Source: Pseudomonadota bacterium (GTDB lineage: Bacteria; Pseudomonadota; Alphaproteobacteria; Sphingomonadales; Sphingomonadaceae). From it: 18,293 nucleotides of DNA. The notes beneath the pieces were generated by a model that saw only the letters and a program-made list of their open reading frames with translations, was not told the DNA's origin and ran no database searches. The position numbers and the translations under genes are program-made. The stretch covers positions 1 to 18,293 of the forward strand of contig JAEZQR010000057.1 in NCBI GenBank assembly GCA_023413015.1, read 5' to 3'. Positions 1 to 10,632 of this stretch are shown here, piece after piece; position 1 is the stretch's first letter; every line of letters starts with the position of its first letter.

Positions 1-466
1 GCTCAAGACCTTCCTCGACACGCCGGTCTACGAGCTGCGCTACGCCGGCGGCGGCGCGGCGCTCCTCGATGCGGTGTCGGGCAAGCGCCTGACGCCGCTC
101 ACTCAGCCGGGCGCCGAGGCGGCGGCGCTCGCCGGCTATGCCGGTCGCGGCAAGGTCGCCGAAGCGACGCGCGTCGATCCCAAAGCGGTCCCGCTCGACC
201 TGCGGCGCGACGATCCGGCCTGGCGCGTCCGCTTCCTCGATGGCTCGGGCACCGTCTTCTACATATCCGCCGAAACCGGCGAGGTGCTCGCCCGCCGCAC
301 CAACCGCTGGCGGATCTACGACTTCATGTGGGGCCTGCACATCATGGACTGGCGCGGGCGGGAGGACATCAACAACCCGTGGGTGATCGCCGCCTCGGCG
401 CTCGCGCTCGCCTCAACGCTCGCCGGCGCCGTCCTGCTGTTCGTCCGGCGGCGCTGGCGGCCCTAG
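1..466 (+). CDS. PepSY-domain membrane protein, C-terminal part (5' end outside window)
   Basis: The reading frame is open from base 2, so the gene begins before the window; only about 154 C-terminal residues are present. Two PepSY-like segments can be seen: an early stretch around VYELRYAGGG and a later RVRFLDGSGTVFYIS strand followed by an ETGEVLARRT turn. A conserved-looking WGLHIMDWRGREDINNP segment leads into one hydrophobic helix (about WVIAASALALASTLAGAVLLF) and a basic RRRW end, so the C-terminus probably anchors in the inner membrane with a short cytoplasmic tail. PepSY membrane proteins often accompany TonB receptors or reductase-like systems, but the upstream neighbour is not visible. 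The GTG at 74 is internal and is not taken as the start. The family call is fairly secure; the substrate is unknown. Confidence 0.75.
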   Translation, partial: LKTFLDTPVYELRYAGGGAALLDAVSGKRLTPLTQPGAEAAALAGYAGRGKVAEATRVDPKAVPLDLRRDDPAWRVRFLDGSGTVFYISAETGEVLARRTNRWRIYDFMWGLHIMDWRGREDINNPWVIAASALALASTLAGAVLLFVRRRWRP

Positions 467-504
467 CCGCCATTTTCCTACACCCCCATCCCGATGCTAG
501 CTTC

Positions 505-557
505 GCCGCGCGGCGAGTCGACGTGCCCGCCGCGCGGCTCTTTCTCACTCTTTTTTC
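505..557 (+). terminator. Terminator-like hairpin after the PepSY gene
   Basis: Two copies of the self-palindromic 10-mer GCCGCGCGGC (505-514 and 529-538) can pair across a 14-nt loop. A T-rich tract with a run of six T follows (539-557). The position, just after the PepSY stop and before the clpB promoter, fits an intrinsic terminator. Each 10-mer could also fold on itself, so the exact structure is uncertain. Confidence 0.6.
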
Positions 558-618
558 CTTGGGCGATCTGCGAGAAGATCGGGAAGTTGCGCGTTATACC
601 CCGATCCTGATCGAGGCC

Positions 619-646
619 CTTGTGTTGCATATCGGCAACACCATAT
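619..646 (+). promoter_or_regulatory. Candidate RpoH (sigma-32) heat-shock promoter of clpB
   Basis: A CTTG core (619-622, CTTGTGT to 625) is followed 13 nt later by CACCATAT (639-646). The enterobacterial sigma-32 consensus is CTTGAAA, 11-16 nt, CCCCATNT: here the -35 CTTG core and all but one specified base of the -10 match. Transcription would start near 653, giving a leader of about 23 nt before the clpB ATG at 676. clpB is a classical RpoH target, so position and sequence agree. Confidence 0.7.
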
Positions 647-675
647 CGGCTCCAGCATCTTAAGTCAGGGGCGTT

Positions 676-3273
<2,598 letters not shown>

Positions 3274-3331
3274 GTTGGGTGGCAAAGCGATTGACGCCAG
3301 CAACACACGACGCGAGGATGACGGGAACCAT

Positions 3332-3370
3332 GCTGGCGAGTCAGGTCGGATTCAGACCTGGCTCGCTAGC
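3332..3370 (+). promoter_or_regulatory. 16-bp RNA hairpin between clpB and the M3 peptidase gene
   Basis: The left arm 3332-3347 and right arm 3355-3370 pair over all 16 positions with a 7-nt loop (GGATTCA). Two of the pairs are G-U wobbles in the plus-strand RNA and would be C-A mismatches in the opposite strand, so the structure favours the clpB/M3 direction. No T-run follows. It could end or stabilise the clpB message, or structure the leader of the downstream gene, whose start codon is 41 nt further on. Confidence 0.55.
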
Positions 3371-3411
3371 CGGGGCTAGAGCAACAAGGTCGAGCGACCG
3401 GGGAGAAAGCG

Positions 3412-5568
3412 TTGAAGAAAATCATTCTGGCCGGCGCAAGCGCGCTGGCTTTTGCCGCCGTTGTGCCGGCCGCCGCACAGCCGGCGGCCCAGCCTGCCGT
3501 CGCAGCGGCAAACAGTCCGCTGATGAAGGAATGGACCGGCCCCTATGGCGGCGTGCCGCCGTGGGATCAGGTAAAGCCGGAGCTGTTCAAGCCGGCCTAT
3601 CTCGCCGCGATCGACATGCAGCGCGCCGAGATCAAGGCGATCGCCGATAACAAGGCCGCCCCAACCTTCGCCAATACCATCGAGGCGATGCAGCGCGCTG
3701 GCCGTGCGCTCCAGCGCGTCGACGTGCTGTTCGGCGTCATGACCAACAACATGAACTCGCCCGAGTATCAGGCGATCGACAAGGAAATGTCGCCGATCCT
3801 GTCGGCAGCGGACGATGAGATCACCTTCAACGAGAAGCTCTTCAAGCGGATCGAGGCGGTCTACAATGCACGCGAGAAGGCCGGCCTGAACGCCGAGCAG
3901 CAGCGGCTGACGAAGCGCATCTACGACAGCTTCGTGCGTCAAGGCGCCAAGCTCGATGCGACGCAGAAGGCGCAGCTCTCGTCGATGAACCAGGAGCTGG
4001 CGAGCGCCTTCTCGGACTTCGGCCAGAAGGTCCTCGCCGACGAGGATAGCTGGACGGTCCTCGACAACCAGGCCGATCTTGCCGGCCTGCCGGCCTCGAT
4101 CGTGGCGGCGATGAAGGCCGCCGCCGAAGAGCGCAAGCTTCCGGGCAAGTGGATCGTCGTCAACACCCGCTCGGCGGTCGATCCCTTCCTCACCTACAGC
4201 GCCAACCGGTCACTGCGCGAGAAGGTGTGGACCAAGTTCAAGAACCGCGGCGACAATGGCGACGCGAACGACACCAACGCCACGATCGCCAAGATCGTGA
4301 AGCTGCGCGCCGATCGCGCCAAGCTACTCGGATTTAAGACGCACGCGCACTGGCGCATGGACGACACCATGGCCAAGGATCCGGCCAAGGCCGACGAGCT
4401 GATGCTGCGCGTGTGGCAGCCGGCGGTCCAGCGCGTGAAGGAAGAGGTGGCCGACATGCAGGCGGTCGCCGACAAGGAAGGCGCGAAGATCAAGATCGAG
4501 CCGTGGGACTATCTCTACTACGCCGAGAAGGTCCGCAAGGCGAAGTACGACCTCGATACCAACGAGATGAAACCGTACTTCGAGCTCAACAACATGATCA
4601 AAGCTTCGTTCTACATGGCGGAGCAGCTCTACGGCCTGACCTTCACCGAGATCACCGGCAAGGTGCCGGTCTTCCAGCCGGACGTCCGCGTCTATGAGGT
4701 GAAGGACAAGGCGACCGGCCGCCATGTCGGCCTGTTCTATCGCGACGACTTCGCGCGCCAGTACAAGCGCTCGGGCGCGTGGGCGGCGGGTTACCGGGGC
4801 TTCCGCAAGTTCGACGGCCCCATTACGCCGATCACTTCGAACAACAACAACTTCGTGAAGGGCGCTCCGGGCGAACCCGTGCTGATCAGCCTCGACGATA
4901 CCGAGACGCTGTTCCACGAGTTCGGGCATGCGATCCACGGGCTGGTGTCGAACGTTACCTACCCGGGCCTGGGCGGCACGCCGCGCGACTTCGTCGAGTT
5001 CCCGAGCCAGGTGCACGAGAACTGGGTGCTGACGCGCCAAATCCTCGACAAATACGCCCGCCACTACAAGACGGGCGAAGCGATGCCGCAGGCGCTCGTC
5101 GACAAGGTGAAGCGCGCCGAGAAGTTCAACCAGGGCTATGCCACGGTCGAATATCTCGCCTCCGCCATCGTCGACATGAAGCTGCACATGCTGCCCGACG
5201 GCGTGGTCGATCCGGACAAGTTCGAGCGCGAGACGCTCGTCCAGATCGGGGCACCGAAGGAGATCGCGATGCGGCACCGCCTGCCGCAGTTCAATCACCT
5301 GTTCACCTCGGATGCCTACTCGGCCGGCTACTACAGCTACCTGTGGTCGGACGTGATGGCATCGGACTCGTGGGCGGCGTTTGAGGAAACCGGCGATCCC
5401 TTCGATCCGGCGACCGCCAAGCGCTTCAAGGATATCATCCTCGCGCAAGGCAACAGCGTCGATCGGGCCGAAGCCTATCGCGCCTTCCGCGGCCGCGATC
5501 CGGACGTCAACGCGCTCCTCAAGAACCGGGGCTTCCCGGTGGGTGGTGCGGCCAACGGCAGCCACTAA
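3412..5568 (+). CDS. Secreted M3-family zinc metallopeptidase (peptidyl-dipeptidase Dcp-like)
   Basis: A 718-aa thimet-oligopeptidase-fold enzyme that cleaves short peptides in its enclosed channel. The zinc site is explicit: HEFGH at 502-506, with the third ligand probably E529 in DFVEFPSQ, a spacing typical of family M3. The C-terminal AYSAGYYSYLWSDVMASDSW segment is the substrate-binding signature of the Dcp/OpdA group. The N-terminus is a Sec signal peptide (MKKIILAGASALAFAAVVPAAAQ, basic start, hydrophobic core, AxA cleavage near residue 23), so it probably acts in the periplasm, unlike the mainly cytosolic E. coli Dcp. The start is TTG at 3412, chosen because GGGGAG lies 6 nt upstream and the signal peptide begins exactly there. 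It follows clpB by 138 nt. Whether it is a dipeptidyl carboxypeptidase or an endo-oligopeptidase cannot be told from sequence alone. Confidence 0.92.
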   Translation: MKKIILAGASALAFAAVVPAAAQPAAQPAVAAANSPLMKEWTGPYGGVPPWDQVKPELFKPAYLAAIDMQRAEIKAIADNKAAPTFANTIEAMQRAGRALQRVDVLFGVMTNNMNSPEYQAIDKEMSPILSAADDEITFNEKLFKRIEAVYNAREKAGLNAEQQRLTKRIYDSFVRQGAKLDATQKAQLSSMNQELASAFSDFGQKVLADEDSWTVLDNQADLAGLPASIVAAMKAAAEERKLPGKWIVVNTRSAVDPFLTYSANRSLREKVWTKFKNRGDNGDANDTNATIAKIVKLRADRAKLLGFKTHAHWRMDDTMAKDPAKADELMLRVWQPAVQRVKEEVADMQAVADKEGAKIKIEPWDYLYYAEKVRKAKYDLDTNEMKPYFELNNMIKASFYMAEQLYGLTFTEITGKVPVFQPDVRVYEVKDKATGRHVGLFYRDDFARQYKRSGAWAAGYRGFRKFDGPITPITSNNNNFVKGAPGEPVLISLDDTETLFHEFGHAIHGLVSNVTYPGLGGTPRDFVEFPSQVHENWVLTRQILDKYARHYKTGEAMPQALVDKVKRAEKFNQGYATVEYLASAIVDMKLHMLPDGVVDPDKFERETLVQIGAPKEIAMRHRLPQFNHLFTSDAYSAGYYSYLWSDVMASDSWAAFEETGDPFDPATAKRFKDIILAQGNSVDRAEAYRAFRGRDPDVNALLKNRGFPVGGAANGSH

Positions 5569-5582
5569 CGACGAATGATCAA

Positions 5583-5616
5583 GAAGGGCGGCGTCTTTCA
5601 GAAGACGCCGCCCTTC
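5583..5616 (+). terminator. Intrinsic terminator after the M3 peptidase gene
   Basis: A perfect 15-bp GC-rich stem (5583-5597 with 5602-5616) closes on a TCAG tetraloop, 14 nt after the peptidase stop. The following tract (ATACTTTAT) is only moderately T-rich. The left arm is preceded by AA-rich sequence, so it may also work for transcripts arriving from the right. Confidence 0.85.
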
Positions 5617-5798
5617 ATACTTTATCCCAAAATCAGTCACGCTCGAGCGCATTCAGAGCCAGCGAGCTGACAGACAATAATATTCCTATCGGGTAATGCC
5701 TCCCAGCCCAGGGCACCCGCCGTGGCTGCCAGGCCGAAGCGTTTATAGGAAAACCAACCCTGGGCTACATTGGCGCCATCGAACCGTAAGGACATGCC

Positions 5799-6048
5799 GT
5801 GCGGATGGGCCTTGCTGTGGGTGCGACACTTGTGCTGACCGCCACGCCCGCTCTGGCGGCCGAAAAGCCCGGCGAGCGCGAGAAGGGGCCGGCGCGCATT
5901 GTCTGCCAGACCGAGGAAATCCTCGGAACCCGGCTGAGAAAAGGGGCGGCGCTGCATCACCGCCGCCGAACGCGCCGTAACCCGACGCCTAGAATGGGCC
6001 TATATCGAACACGGCCAACGACGCGCCATCCAAGGTAACCAGTTCTAA
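5799..6048 (+). pseudogene. Small exported protein, frame broken by +1 base (probable pseudogene or sequence error)
   Basis: GTG at 5799 is preceded by AAGGA (5788-5792) and opens a signal peptide (MRMGLAVGATLVLTATPALA, cleavage near AAE). A mature start PARIVCQTEEILGTRLRK follows. The frame then degenerates to arginine-rich sequence ending at 6038. Shifting by one base after the AAAAGGGG run (about 5939-5946) restores a sensible continuation, GRRCITAAERAVTRRLEWAY, ending at TAA 6046-6048. As recalled from memory, small sphingomonad periplasmic proteins of this type carry a C..E..GSRxRR..RC.TAAEW pattern across exactly this join, so one inserted G is the simplest explanation. Restored length is about 82 aa. 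Its restored stop overlaps the stop of the convergent sulfotransferase gene. Function unknown. Upstream, 5617-5798 holds only a 9-bp inverted repeat (AGCCCAGGG at 5705, CCCTGGGCT at 5758) and no clear promoter. Confidence 0.6.
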
Positions 6049-7916
6049 AGATCGTAGCCCAGCCGGTCCGCCCATGGCGCGAGGATCGGCAGGATCGGCG
6101 CCAGCTGCTCCCGGTACCGTTGCCACCGACCTGCGGATCGACGGTAGATCGGCTCCGTCACCTGCGAATAGCTAGCCGTCTGGATGTGCCCTCGTCCAAG
6201 CGCGCTTGCTCGATTGTCGAGCACCGCCGGATTCCAAGGGATTCCGAGAAAATCGAGGAGCGATCGCATCTCGCCTTCGAGATTCTCGACCATCCGCTCA
6301 TAGCGGATGCGATGCACGTTAAGCGGCAAAAGCGCCTCGGCCCGCGTCCATGCCTCGAATACCGTGTTGTACAGCCTTGCGGCCTCGAGGATGTCGAGGA
6401 AGTGCACCATGGCGCGATTGGGCTGAAAGTTCGACATGAAGCAGCTCAGCACCACGTCGCACGGATGGCGTTCCACGAACACGATCTTCGCGTCCGGAAA
6501 GAGGCGATGAATGATCGGCATTCGGGCCATGTGAAGCGGGAACTTGTCCACCACCGTCTGTCCTGGCGCTGGCGGTGAAATTTCATTCAACACCTCGAAG
6601 TAGCGAGCCCGCAGAGCATTGGCCTCGCCCGAGTTCAGCGTGTCGATGCGGCTCGGTTCGCCGAGCGCTGCCTCCACATGCCGAACAATCGGTAGTTCCT
6701 CCAGCACATGGAACTCGGGAATGTTCATGAGAAGCGTATCGGTCAGCGTGGTTCCCGATCGCGGAAAACCGATGATGAAGACCGGTGACGGCGGGCGAGA
6801 TTCAATCGCGACCGGTGTCCAGCCGGCGACGCGCTCGGCCGTCAACCGTGCGGTGGCCGCGGCAACCTCGGTGCGATAATCATCCCCCTGGGACCTCATC
6901 GGCTGCGTCATACGCTGCACGGCCTCGTTCATGGCCGTGAACTCGACGAATGCACCGGCGGCATCCGACAAGCGGTCTCGAATTTCGCCGAGGAGCTGGT
7001 GGCGACGCGTCGGATCGACCGTCGGGGCGACTGCCTCGGCTGCTGACAAGGCTTCGGCAAACCTTCCTTGCCGCCGCAGCGACCATGCGCGAATGAATCC
7101 GATCTCGTCGGCGCTGAAGCCCTTGGCTTCAGCCTCGGCAACAAGCGCTGCCAGATCGTCGAGCCGATTCAAGTTCTCGAGAAGCACGCCATATTCGATG
7201 TAGGCCGGCGTGAAGCCGTCGCTCAAGCGGATAGCGCTGCGGTAAGCTTGGTCAGCCGCATCGAAATCTCGGGCCGCGGCTTCCGCAAGCCCGAGTTCGA
7301 GCTGCACCTCGGGATCGGTCGGAAAGCGCGCGGCGGCGGCTCGCATCACCTTCTGTCGGTCGTCGTGACGCTCCCAATCGTTCAGCGCCTTCGAGTAGTT
7401 GATATAGAGCATCGGAATATCAGGCCGCAGCGCGATGGATTGCTCAAAGGCTTCTATCGCCCCATCCGCATCGCCGGTCGAGGCAAGTAGATTGCCGAGG
7501 TTATTCCAGCTTTCGAAGTCGCTATCGACGACCGCGACCACGGCGCGATAATCGTCGATCGCCGCCTGAAGATTGCCAAGCTGCTGATGCGCATAAGCCC
7601 CCAGACGACGCAGCTTGAGGTCGGCGCCGCCTCGGCAAATCTCGATGCAACGGGCGAGATTGCCGGTCGCGATCAGCGCTGTCCCAAGATTGATGCGGGT
7701 CGACAGATCACTCGGCATTGCGGCCAGGGCCCGCTCGAGGTGAGGCACACCGCCGGCCGGATCCCCTAGTTGACAGGCAAGCAGGCCGGCAAGCGCGCTT
7801 AGCCGGGCGTCGGGTGCTGTCTGAAGTCGAGCTTCGGCCGTCGCGCGCGCGAGCCTCAGGTCGCCTGCTCGATAAAGCGCAAGCGCGTCAGCAAGCGCGT
7901 CTGTCATCACGTTCAT
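6045..7916 (-). CDS. TPR-repeat sulfotransferase
   Basis: A 623-aa two-part protein. Residues about 1-340 are tetratricopeptide repeats, recognisable by the LG.A.......A......A. helical pattern (for example ESWNNLGNLLASTGDADGAI). Residues about 375-623 are a P-loop sulfotransferase: the 5'-phosphosulfate loop GFPRSGTT at 383-390 and the 3'-phosphate motif R483...S491 in ERHPCDVVLS. These bind PAPS, so the predicted reaction is transfer of sulfate to a hydroxyl or amine on an unknown acceptor. No signal peptide or membrane helix is seen, which suggests the cytoplasm. It is the last gene of a minus-strand unit, starting 9 nt after the stop of the TPR-oxygenase gene with only a weak ribosome site, so coupled translation is likely; an ATG three codons in (7907) is an alternative. 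The domain call is firm; the acceptor is not known. Confidence 0.93.
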   Translation of the reverse strand: MNVMTDALADALALYRAGDLRLARATAEARLQTAPDARLSALAGLLACQLGDPAGGVPHLERALAAMPSDLSTRINLGTALIATGNLARCIEICRGGADLKLRRLGAYAHQQLGNLQAAIDDYRAVVAVVDSDFESWNNLGNLLASTGDADGAIEAFEQSIALRPDIPMLYINYSKALNDWERHDDRQKVMRAAAARFPTDPEVQLELGLAEAAARDFDAADQAYRSAIRLSDGFTPAYIEYGVLLENLNRLDDLAALVAEAEAKGFSADEIGFIRAWSLRRQGRFAEALSAAEAVAPTVDPTRRHQLLGEIRDRLSDAAGAFVEFTAMNEAVQRMTQPMRSQGDDYRTEVAAATARLTAERVAGWTPVAIESRPPSPVFIIGFPRSGTTLTDTLLMNIPEFHVLEELPIVRHVEAALGEPSRIDTLNSGEANALRARYFEVLNEISPPAPGQTVVDKFPLHMARMPIIHRLFPDAKIVFVERHPCDVVLSCFMSNFQPNRAMVHFLDILEAARLYNTVFEAWTRAEALLPLNVHRIRYERMVENLEGEMRSLLDFLGIPWNPAVLDNRASALGRGHIQTASYSQVTEPIYRRSAGRWQRYREQLAPILPILAPWADRLGYDL

Positions 7917-7925
7917 GGAAGATAC

Positions 7926-9452
7926 CTATACGAGAGGATGAGCGACATCGAAGGCGACGGTCAGCCGCTCGCCGGCATCGAAGGGAACGGTTCCGTGCCA
8001 CATGGTCGAAGGAAACAAGACAAGCCTACCGGGCTTGGGTTCGACCATGCGATTGGGCGGCAGATCCAAACCGAGCTCTGTCTGAGGCTTCCCAAGCGAC
8101 AACCAACCTGCCGGTGGCGCGCCGCGCTCCGATGCACCGGGCAATGCGACGTAAAAAGCAGAACTTATCCAGCCGGCCGGATGGATGTGGTTTGCGTGAT
8201 GGCCTTGGCTCGAAAGCCGCACCGACCAGGAGCCGGCGAACCGAATATCGCGATCACGCCGTGGCGCCAGCGTTGGATGACCCTCATCGGGAGCCGGCAA
8301 TTGACTTACGTGCGAAAGCACTGCGGCCTTGATTAGCCCTCTGAGCTGACGGAACTCAGGCTCCAGCCGGTTGAGCAATGGACCATCAGTTTGGGTTCCG
8401 CCGCGTACCGACTGATCCAGCCCGTGCGACTTGGCGTTGTGTAGACTGCGCAGCAAGCTACCTAGCCCCTGGAGTTCTGCGGCGCTGATTTCGAGGTCGA
8501 TCACGCTGACGAGGCGCGGATCGCCGTCCAGCCAGTGCCAGCGGGGATCATCGAGCAGGCGCCATGCCAGACCCATATACGGCCATATCAGCCGCGCCTC
8601 CGGATGGCGCATCCATGTTTCACCGAGCTTCGCGGCGCGATCCGGTCGTCCGGCCCGAAGCTCGTGACGCAGGCGATGAGCGGCCAGCGGCATGTCTTCC
8701 CGGCCGGCGAGATCGGCATAACGAGCGTCAGCAGCCGCGATATCGCCGCTTTCAGAAAGGGCGATCGCCTCGTTGGCGGCAAGGAACGGAAGATCGCCGA
8801 GCAGGCTTCGAGCCCGCCTGATCGCCTCAAGCGTCGCTTGCCATTTCGCGGCGTGCGTCAGAAGGATGACGTAGGAGTGCCAGAGGGAAGAATCGCGCGG
8901 CGCGCGCGCAAGCGCTTCTTCCAACGAGCGCGCGAAACCATCACGCTCCCCATCTTCCCAGCGTAACCGGCAAACAGCTTCATGCCCCGGTATCCAGCCG
9001 GGATTGGCAACGAGGAGCGCATCGAGTTCTGCGATCGCCGCGTCCCGTTCGCCTGCCGCACAACGAGCTGCTGCGAGTCCCAGCAACACGTCGCCGTTGC
9101 TCGGGGCCAAGGCGTAGGCCTGTCGGAAGAGATCGACTGCGGGCAAGCCAGCCTCGAGAGAGGTGCGTGCACGGGCATGCGCGACCTTCGCGTCGCGTGG
9201 GGCCAAGCGGCTGGCAATCTCGAACGCTGCGAGCGCGTCTTCATGCTCGCTCAGGCCCAGATGCAATAGCCCCTTCCATTGCCAGAGCGATGCATCCGAC
9301 CGGACTGCGTGGGCGGCCTGCGTGATGGCGGGCAGAACCACCTGTTCCTCGCCGTGCGTCAGTGCATGACGTGCCTGCTCGCCAAGCCTGGCGGGATCAA
9401 TGCTACTCACCGGATTGGCGGACACTGCCTCGCCCCGATCAAAGCGCCGCAC
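7926..9452 (-). CDS. TPR-repeat putative 2OG-Fe(II) oxygenase
   Basis: A 508-aa protein with about 330 residues of TPR-like helical repeats followed by a double-stranded beta-helix oxygenase domain. Visible catalytic features: H422-I-H424 in the NHIHPAGWISSAFYV strand, a distal H486 in WHGTVPF, and R496 ten residues later in ERLTVAFD, the usual place for the arginine that binds the 2-oxoglutarate carboxylate. KPGRLVLFPS precedes the distal histidine. This layout fits the small putative 2OG-Fe(II) oxygenase family of the 2OG-FeII_Oxy_5 type. The predicted reaction is hydroxylation or related oxidation of an unknown substrate. No signal peptide. The chosen GTG at 9452 has GAGGA 9 nt upstream and overlaps the previous gene by 14 bp; a GTG at 9425 is an alternative. 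Which residue after H422 completes the metal site is uncertain, because the classic HxD is not obvious. Confidence 0.85.
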   Translation of the reverse strand: MRRFDRGEAVSANPVSSIDPARLGEQARHALTHGEEQVVLPAITQAAHAVRSDASLWQWKGLLHLGLSEHEDALAAFEIASRLAPRDAKVAHARARTSLEAGLPAVDLFRQAYALAPSNGDVLLGLAAARCAAGERDAAIAELDALLVANPGWIPGHEAVCRLRWEDGERDGFARSLEEALARAPRDSSLWHSYVILLTHAAKWQATLEAIRRARSLLGDLPFLAANEAIALSESGDIAAADARYADLAGREDMPLAAHRLRHELRAGRPDRAAKLGETWMRHPEARLIWPYMGLAWRLLDDPRWHWLDGDPRLVSVIDLEISAAELQGLGSLLRSLHNAKSHGLDQSVRGGTQTDGPLLNRLEPEFRQLRGLIKAAVLSHVSQLPAPDEGHPTLAPRRDRDIRFAGSWSVRLSSQGHHANHIHPAGWISSAFYVALPGASERGAPPAGWLSLGKPQTELGLDLPPNRMVEPKPGRLVLFPSTMWHGTVPFDAGERLTVAFDVAHPLV

Positions 9453-10614
9453 CGGTTGCTTCCTCGCAAGCCAGCATCATCGCGGTCACCGCCTCGCGTT
9501 CGACGGGGCCAAGATCCGGGTGCCAGATGTCGAAGATCAGGACGACCCTCAGCTTGTCGCTGTCGTTGACCGCCTCATGTTCGATCGTATCGTCGAAAAC
9601 GAAGGCGGACCCGCGCTCCCAGGGGCGCGTCTCTGCGCCGACGCGAAAGCGGCAGGCCGGCGGCACGACAAGGGGAAGATGGCAGACGAGCCGCGTATTG
9701 GCGACGCCATTATGCGGCGGAATACGGGTCCGCGGCGCCAGCAGCGAGAACATGGCGTTCGGGGAGCGGCCTGGAACCTGCGGTTGCGGCAGCTGCGAAA
9801 ACAGTTGCATCGTGGCTGGACAATGGCGGGCATTCGCTTCGATGCGCCGCCCGTTCTGCAGGAGATGAATGGCGGTCCAGGCGCGAGAATGGTTCAGCGC
9901 CTCCCATTGCCGAAGCGGCACGTCGGACGAATACTGGATGTAAGGAACGAGCTCGGCCCGCTCGGCCTGCGCAACCCGATGAAACTCCGCCTCGATCTCG
10001 TCTGTGGCCGCTTCGAGCGCTTCGAGCCACGGGAACAGGCTCCGGTCGTGGAACTCGCGCTCGCGAAGACCGGGGTAATGGAAGTGGGTGGGCTCGGCAT
10101 GGAAGACGCGCGTTTGGCGCAGTGCGTTCGACCGGAACCGGGCAAGTCGTGCCCGCTCGTCTGCGGTGGCTTGACGCTCCGCCGCTGCCATTGCTGCCTC
10201 CAGGCGGCGCGCGGTCGCAGCCGTGTAATCTTCATGGCGCGCGGCCGCCCGCTCGACCATCGCGGCAACCGGCAGCGGCAAAGCACCTTCGGGGCGCTGC
10301 GCCAGCGCACGACCATAGGCTTCGCCCGCCTCGGGTGACCCCAGTTGATCGAGGAGATTCGCGCGCATGAGCAGCGCCATGAAATCCAGCGGCTGAACGG
10401 AGAGCGCATCGCTGAGCGCGCCCAACGCGCCATGCGGATCCCCCGCTGCGCGAGCCATGGCCGCTCGCTTCAGATGGAGACCGAGTGAGCCGGGGTTCTC
10501 GGCTACTACCTCGTCCAAGAGTTGCCGTGCCTCGGCGATACGCCCGCTTTGCGCTGCTTCATCGGCCGCGCGTTCCTTATCGGATATGGTCGAGAGCGAA
10601 TCCATGGCGGACAT
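9439..10614 (-). CDS. TPR-repeat aspartyl/asparaginyl beta-hydroxylase
   Basis: A 391-aa protein with TPR helices in about the first 120 residues, a linker, and an Asp/Asn beta-hydroxylase domain (about 190-385). Key residues: H301-N-G303 (HxG in place of HxD), N306, R308 and H312 in HNGVANTRLVCHLPL, distal H346 in FVFDDTIEHEAVN, and R356 ten residues later. In the vertebrate enzyme ASPH the iron is held by two histidines 46 residues apart with glycine replacing the carboxylate ligand, and the 2OG arginine is ten residues after the second; here the spacings are 45 and 10. The TPR-plus-hydroxylase order is also as in ASPH. The predicted reaction is 2OG-dependent beta-hydroxylation of Asp or Asn residues, or of a small molecule. 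No signal peptide. It is the first gene of the trio, 82 nt after the receptor; the ribosome site is weak and a second ATG lies three codons in (10605). Confidence 0.9.
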   Translation of the reverse strand: MSAMDSLSTISDKERAADEAAQSGRIAEARQLLDEVVAENPGSLGLHLKRAAMARAAGDPHGALGALSDALSVQPLDFMALLMRANLLDQLGSPEAGEAYGRALAQRPEGALPLPVAAMVERAAARHEDYTAATARRLEAAMAAAERQATADERARLARFRSNALRQTRVFHAEPTHFHYPGLREREFHDRSLFPWLEALEAATDEIEAEFHRVAQAERAELVPYIQYSSDVPLRQWEALNHSRAWTAIHLLQNGRRIEANARHCPATMQLFSQLPQPQVPGRSPNAMFSLLAPRTRIPPHNGVANTRLVCHLPLVVPPACRFRVGAETRPWERGSAFVFDDTIEHEAVNDSDKLRVVLIFDIWHPDLGPVEREAVTAMMLACEEATGAAL

Positions 10615-10632
10615 TCTGGCAAGAACCGGGGC

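Noticed and set aside
4324..5652. Minus-strand open frame (442 codons) over the M3 peptidase gene
   Set aside because: Antisense shadow of a gene with a complete zinc motif; its end also crosses the terminator.
5705..5766. 9-bp inverted repeat AGCCCAGGG / CCCTGGGCT as an operator or hairpin
   Set aside because: The arms are 44 bases apart with no supporting promoter elements; plausible by chance at this GC content.
5637..5960. 107-codon minus-strand frame in the 5617-5798 gap
   Set aside because: Overlaps the signal peptide of the small plus-strand gene in antisense and has no motif or ribosome site.
6045..9452. Recent horizontal transfer of the TPR-enzyme genes based on lower GC
   Set aside because: Hand counts of two 60-base lines in the region gave about 53% and 67%, against 70% for one clpB line; too variable to support transfer without a full computation.
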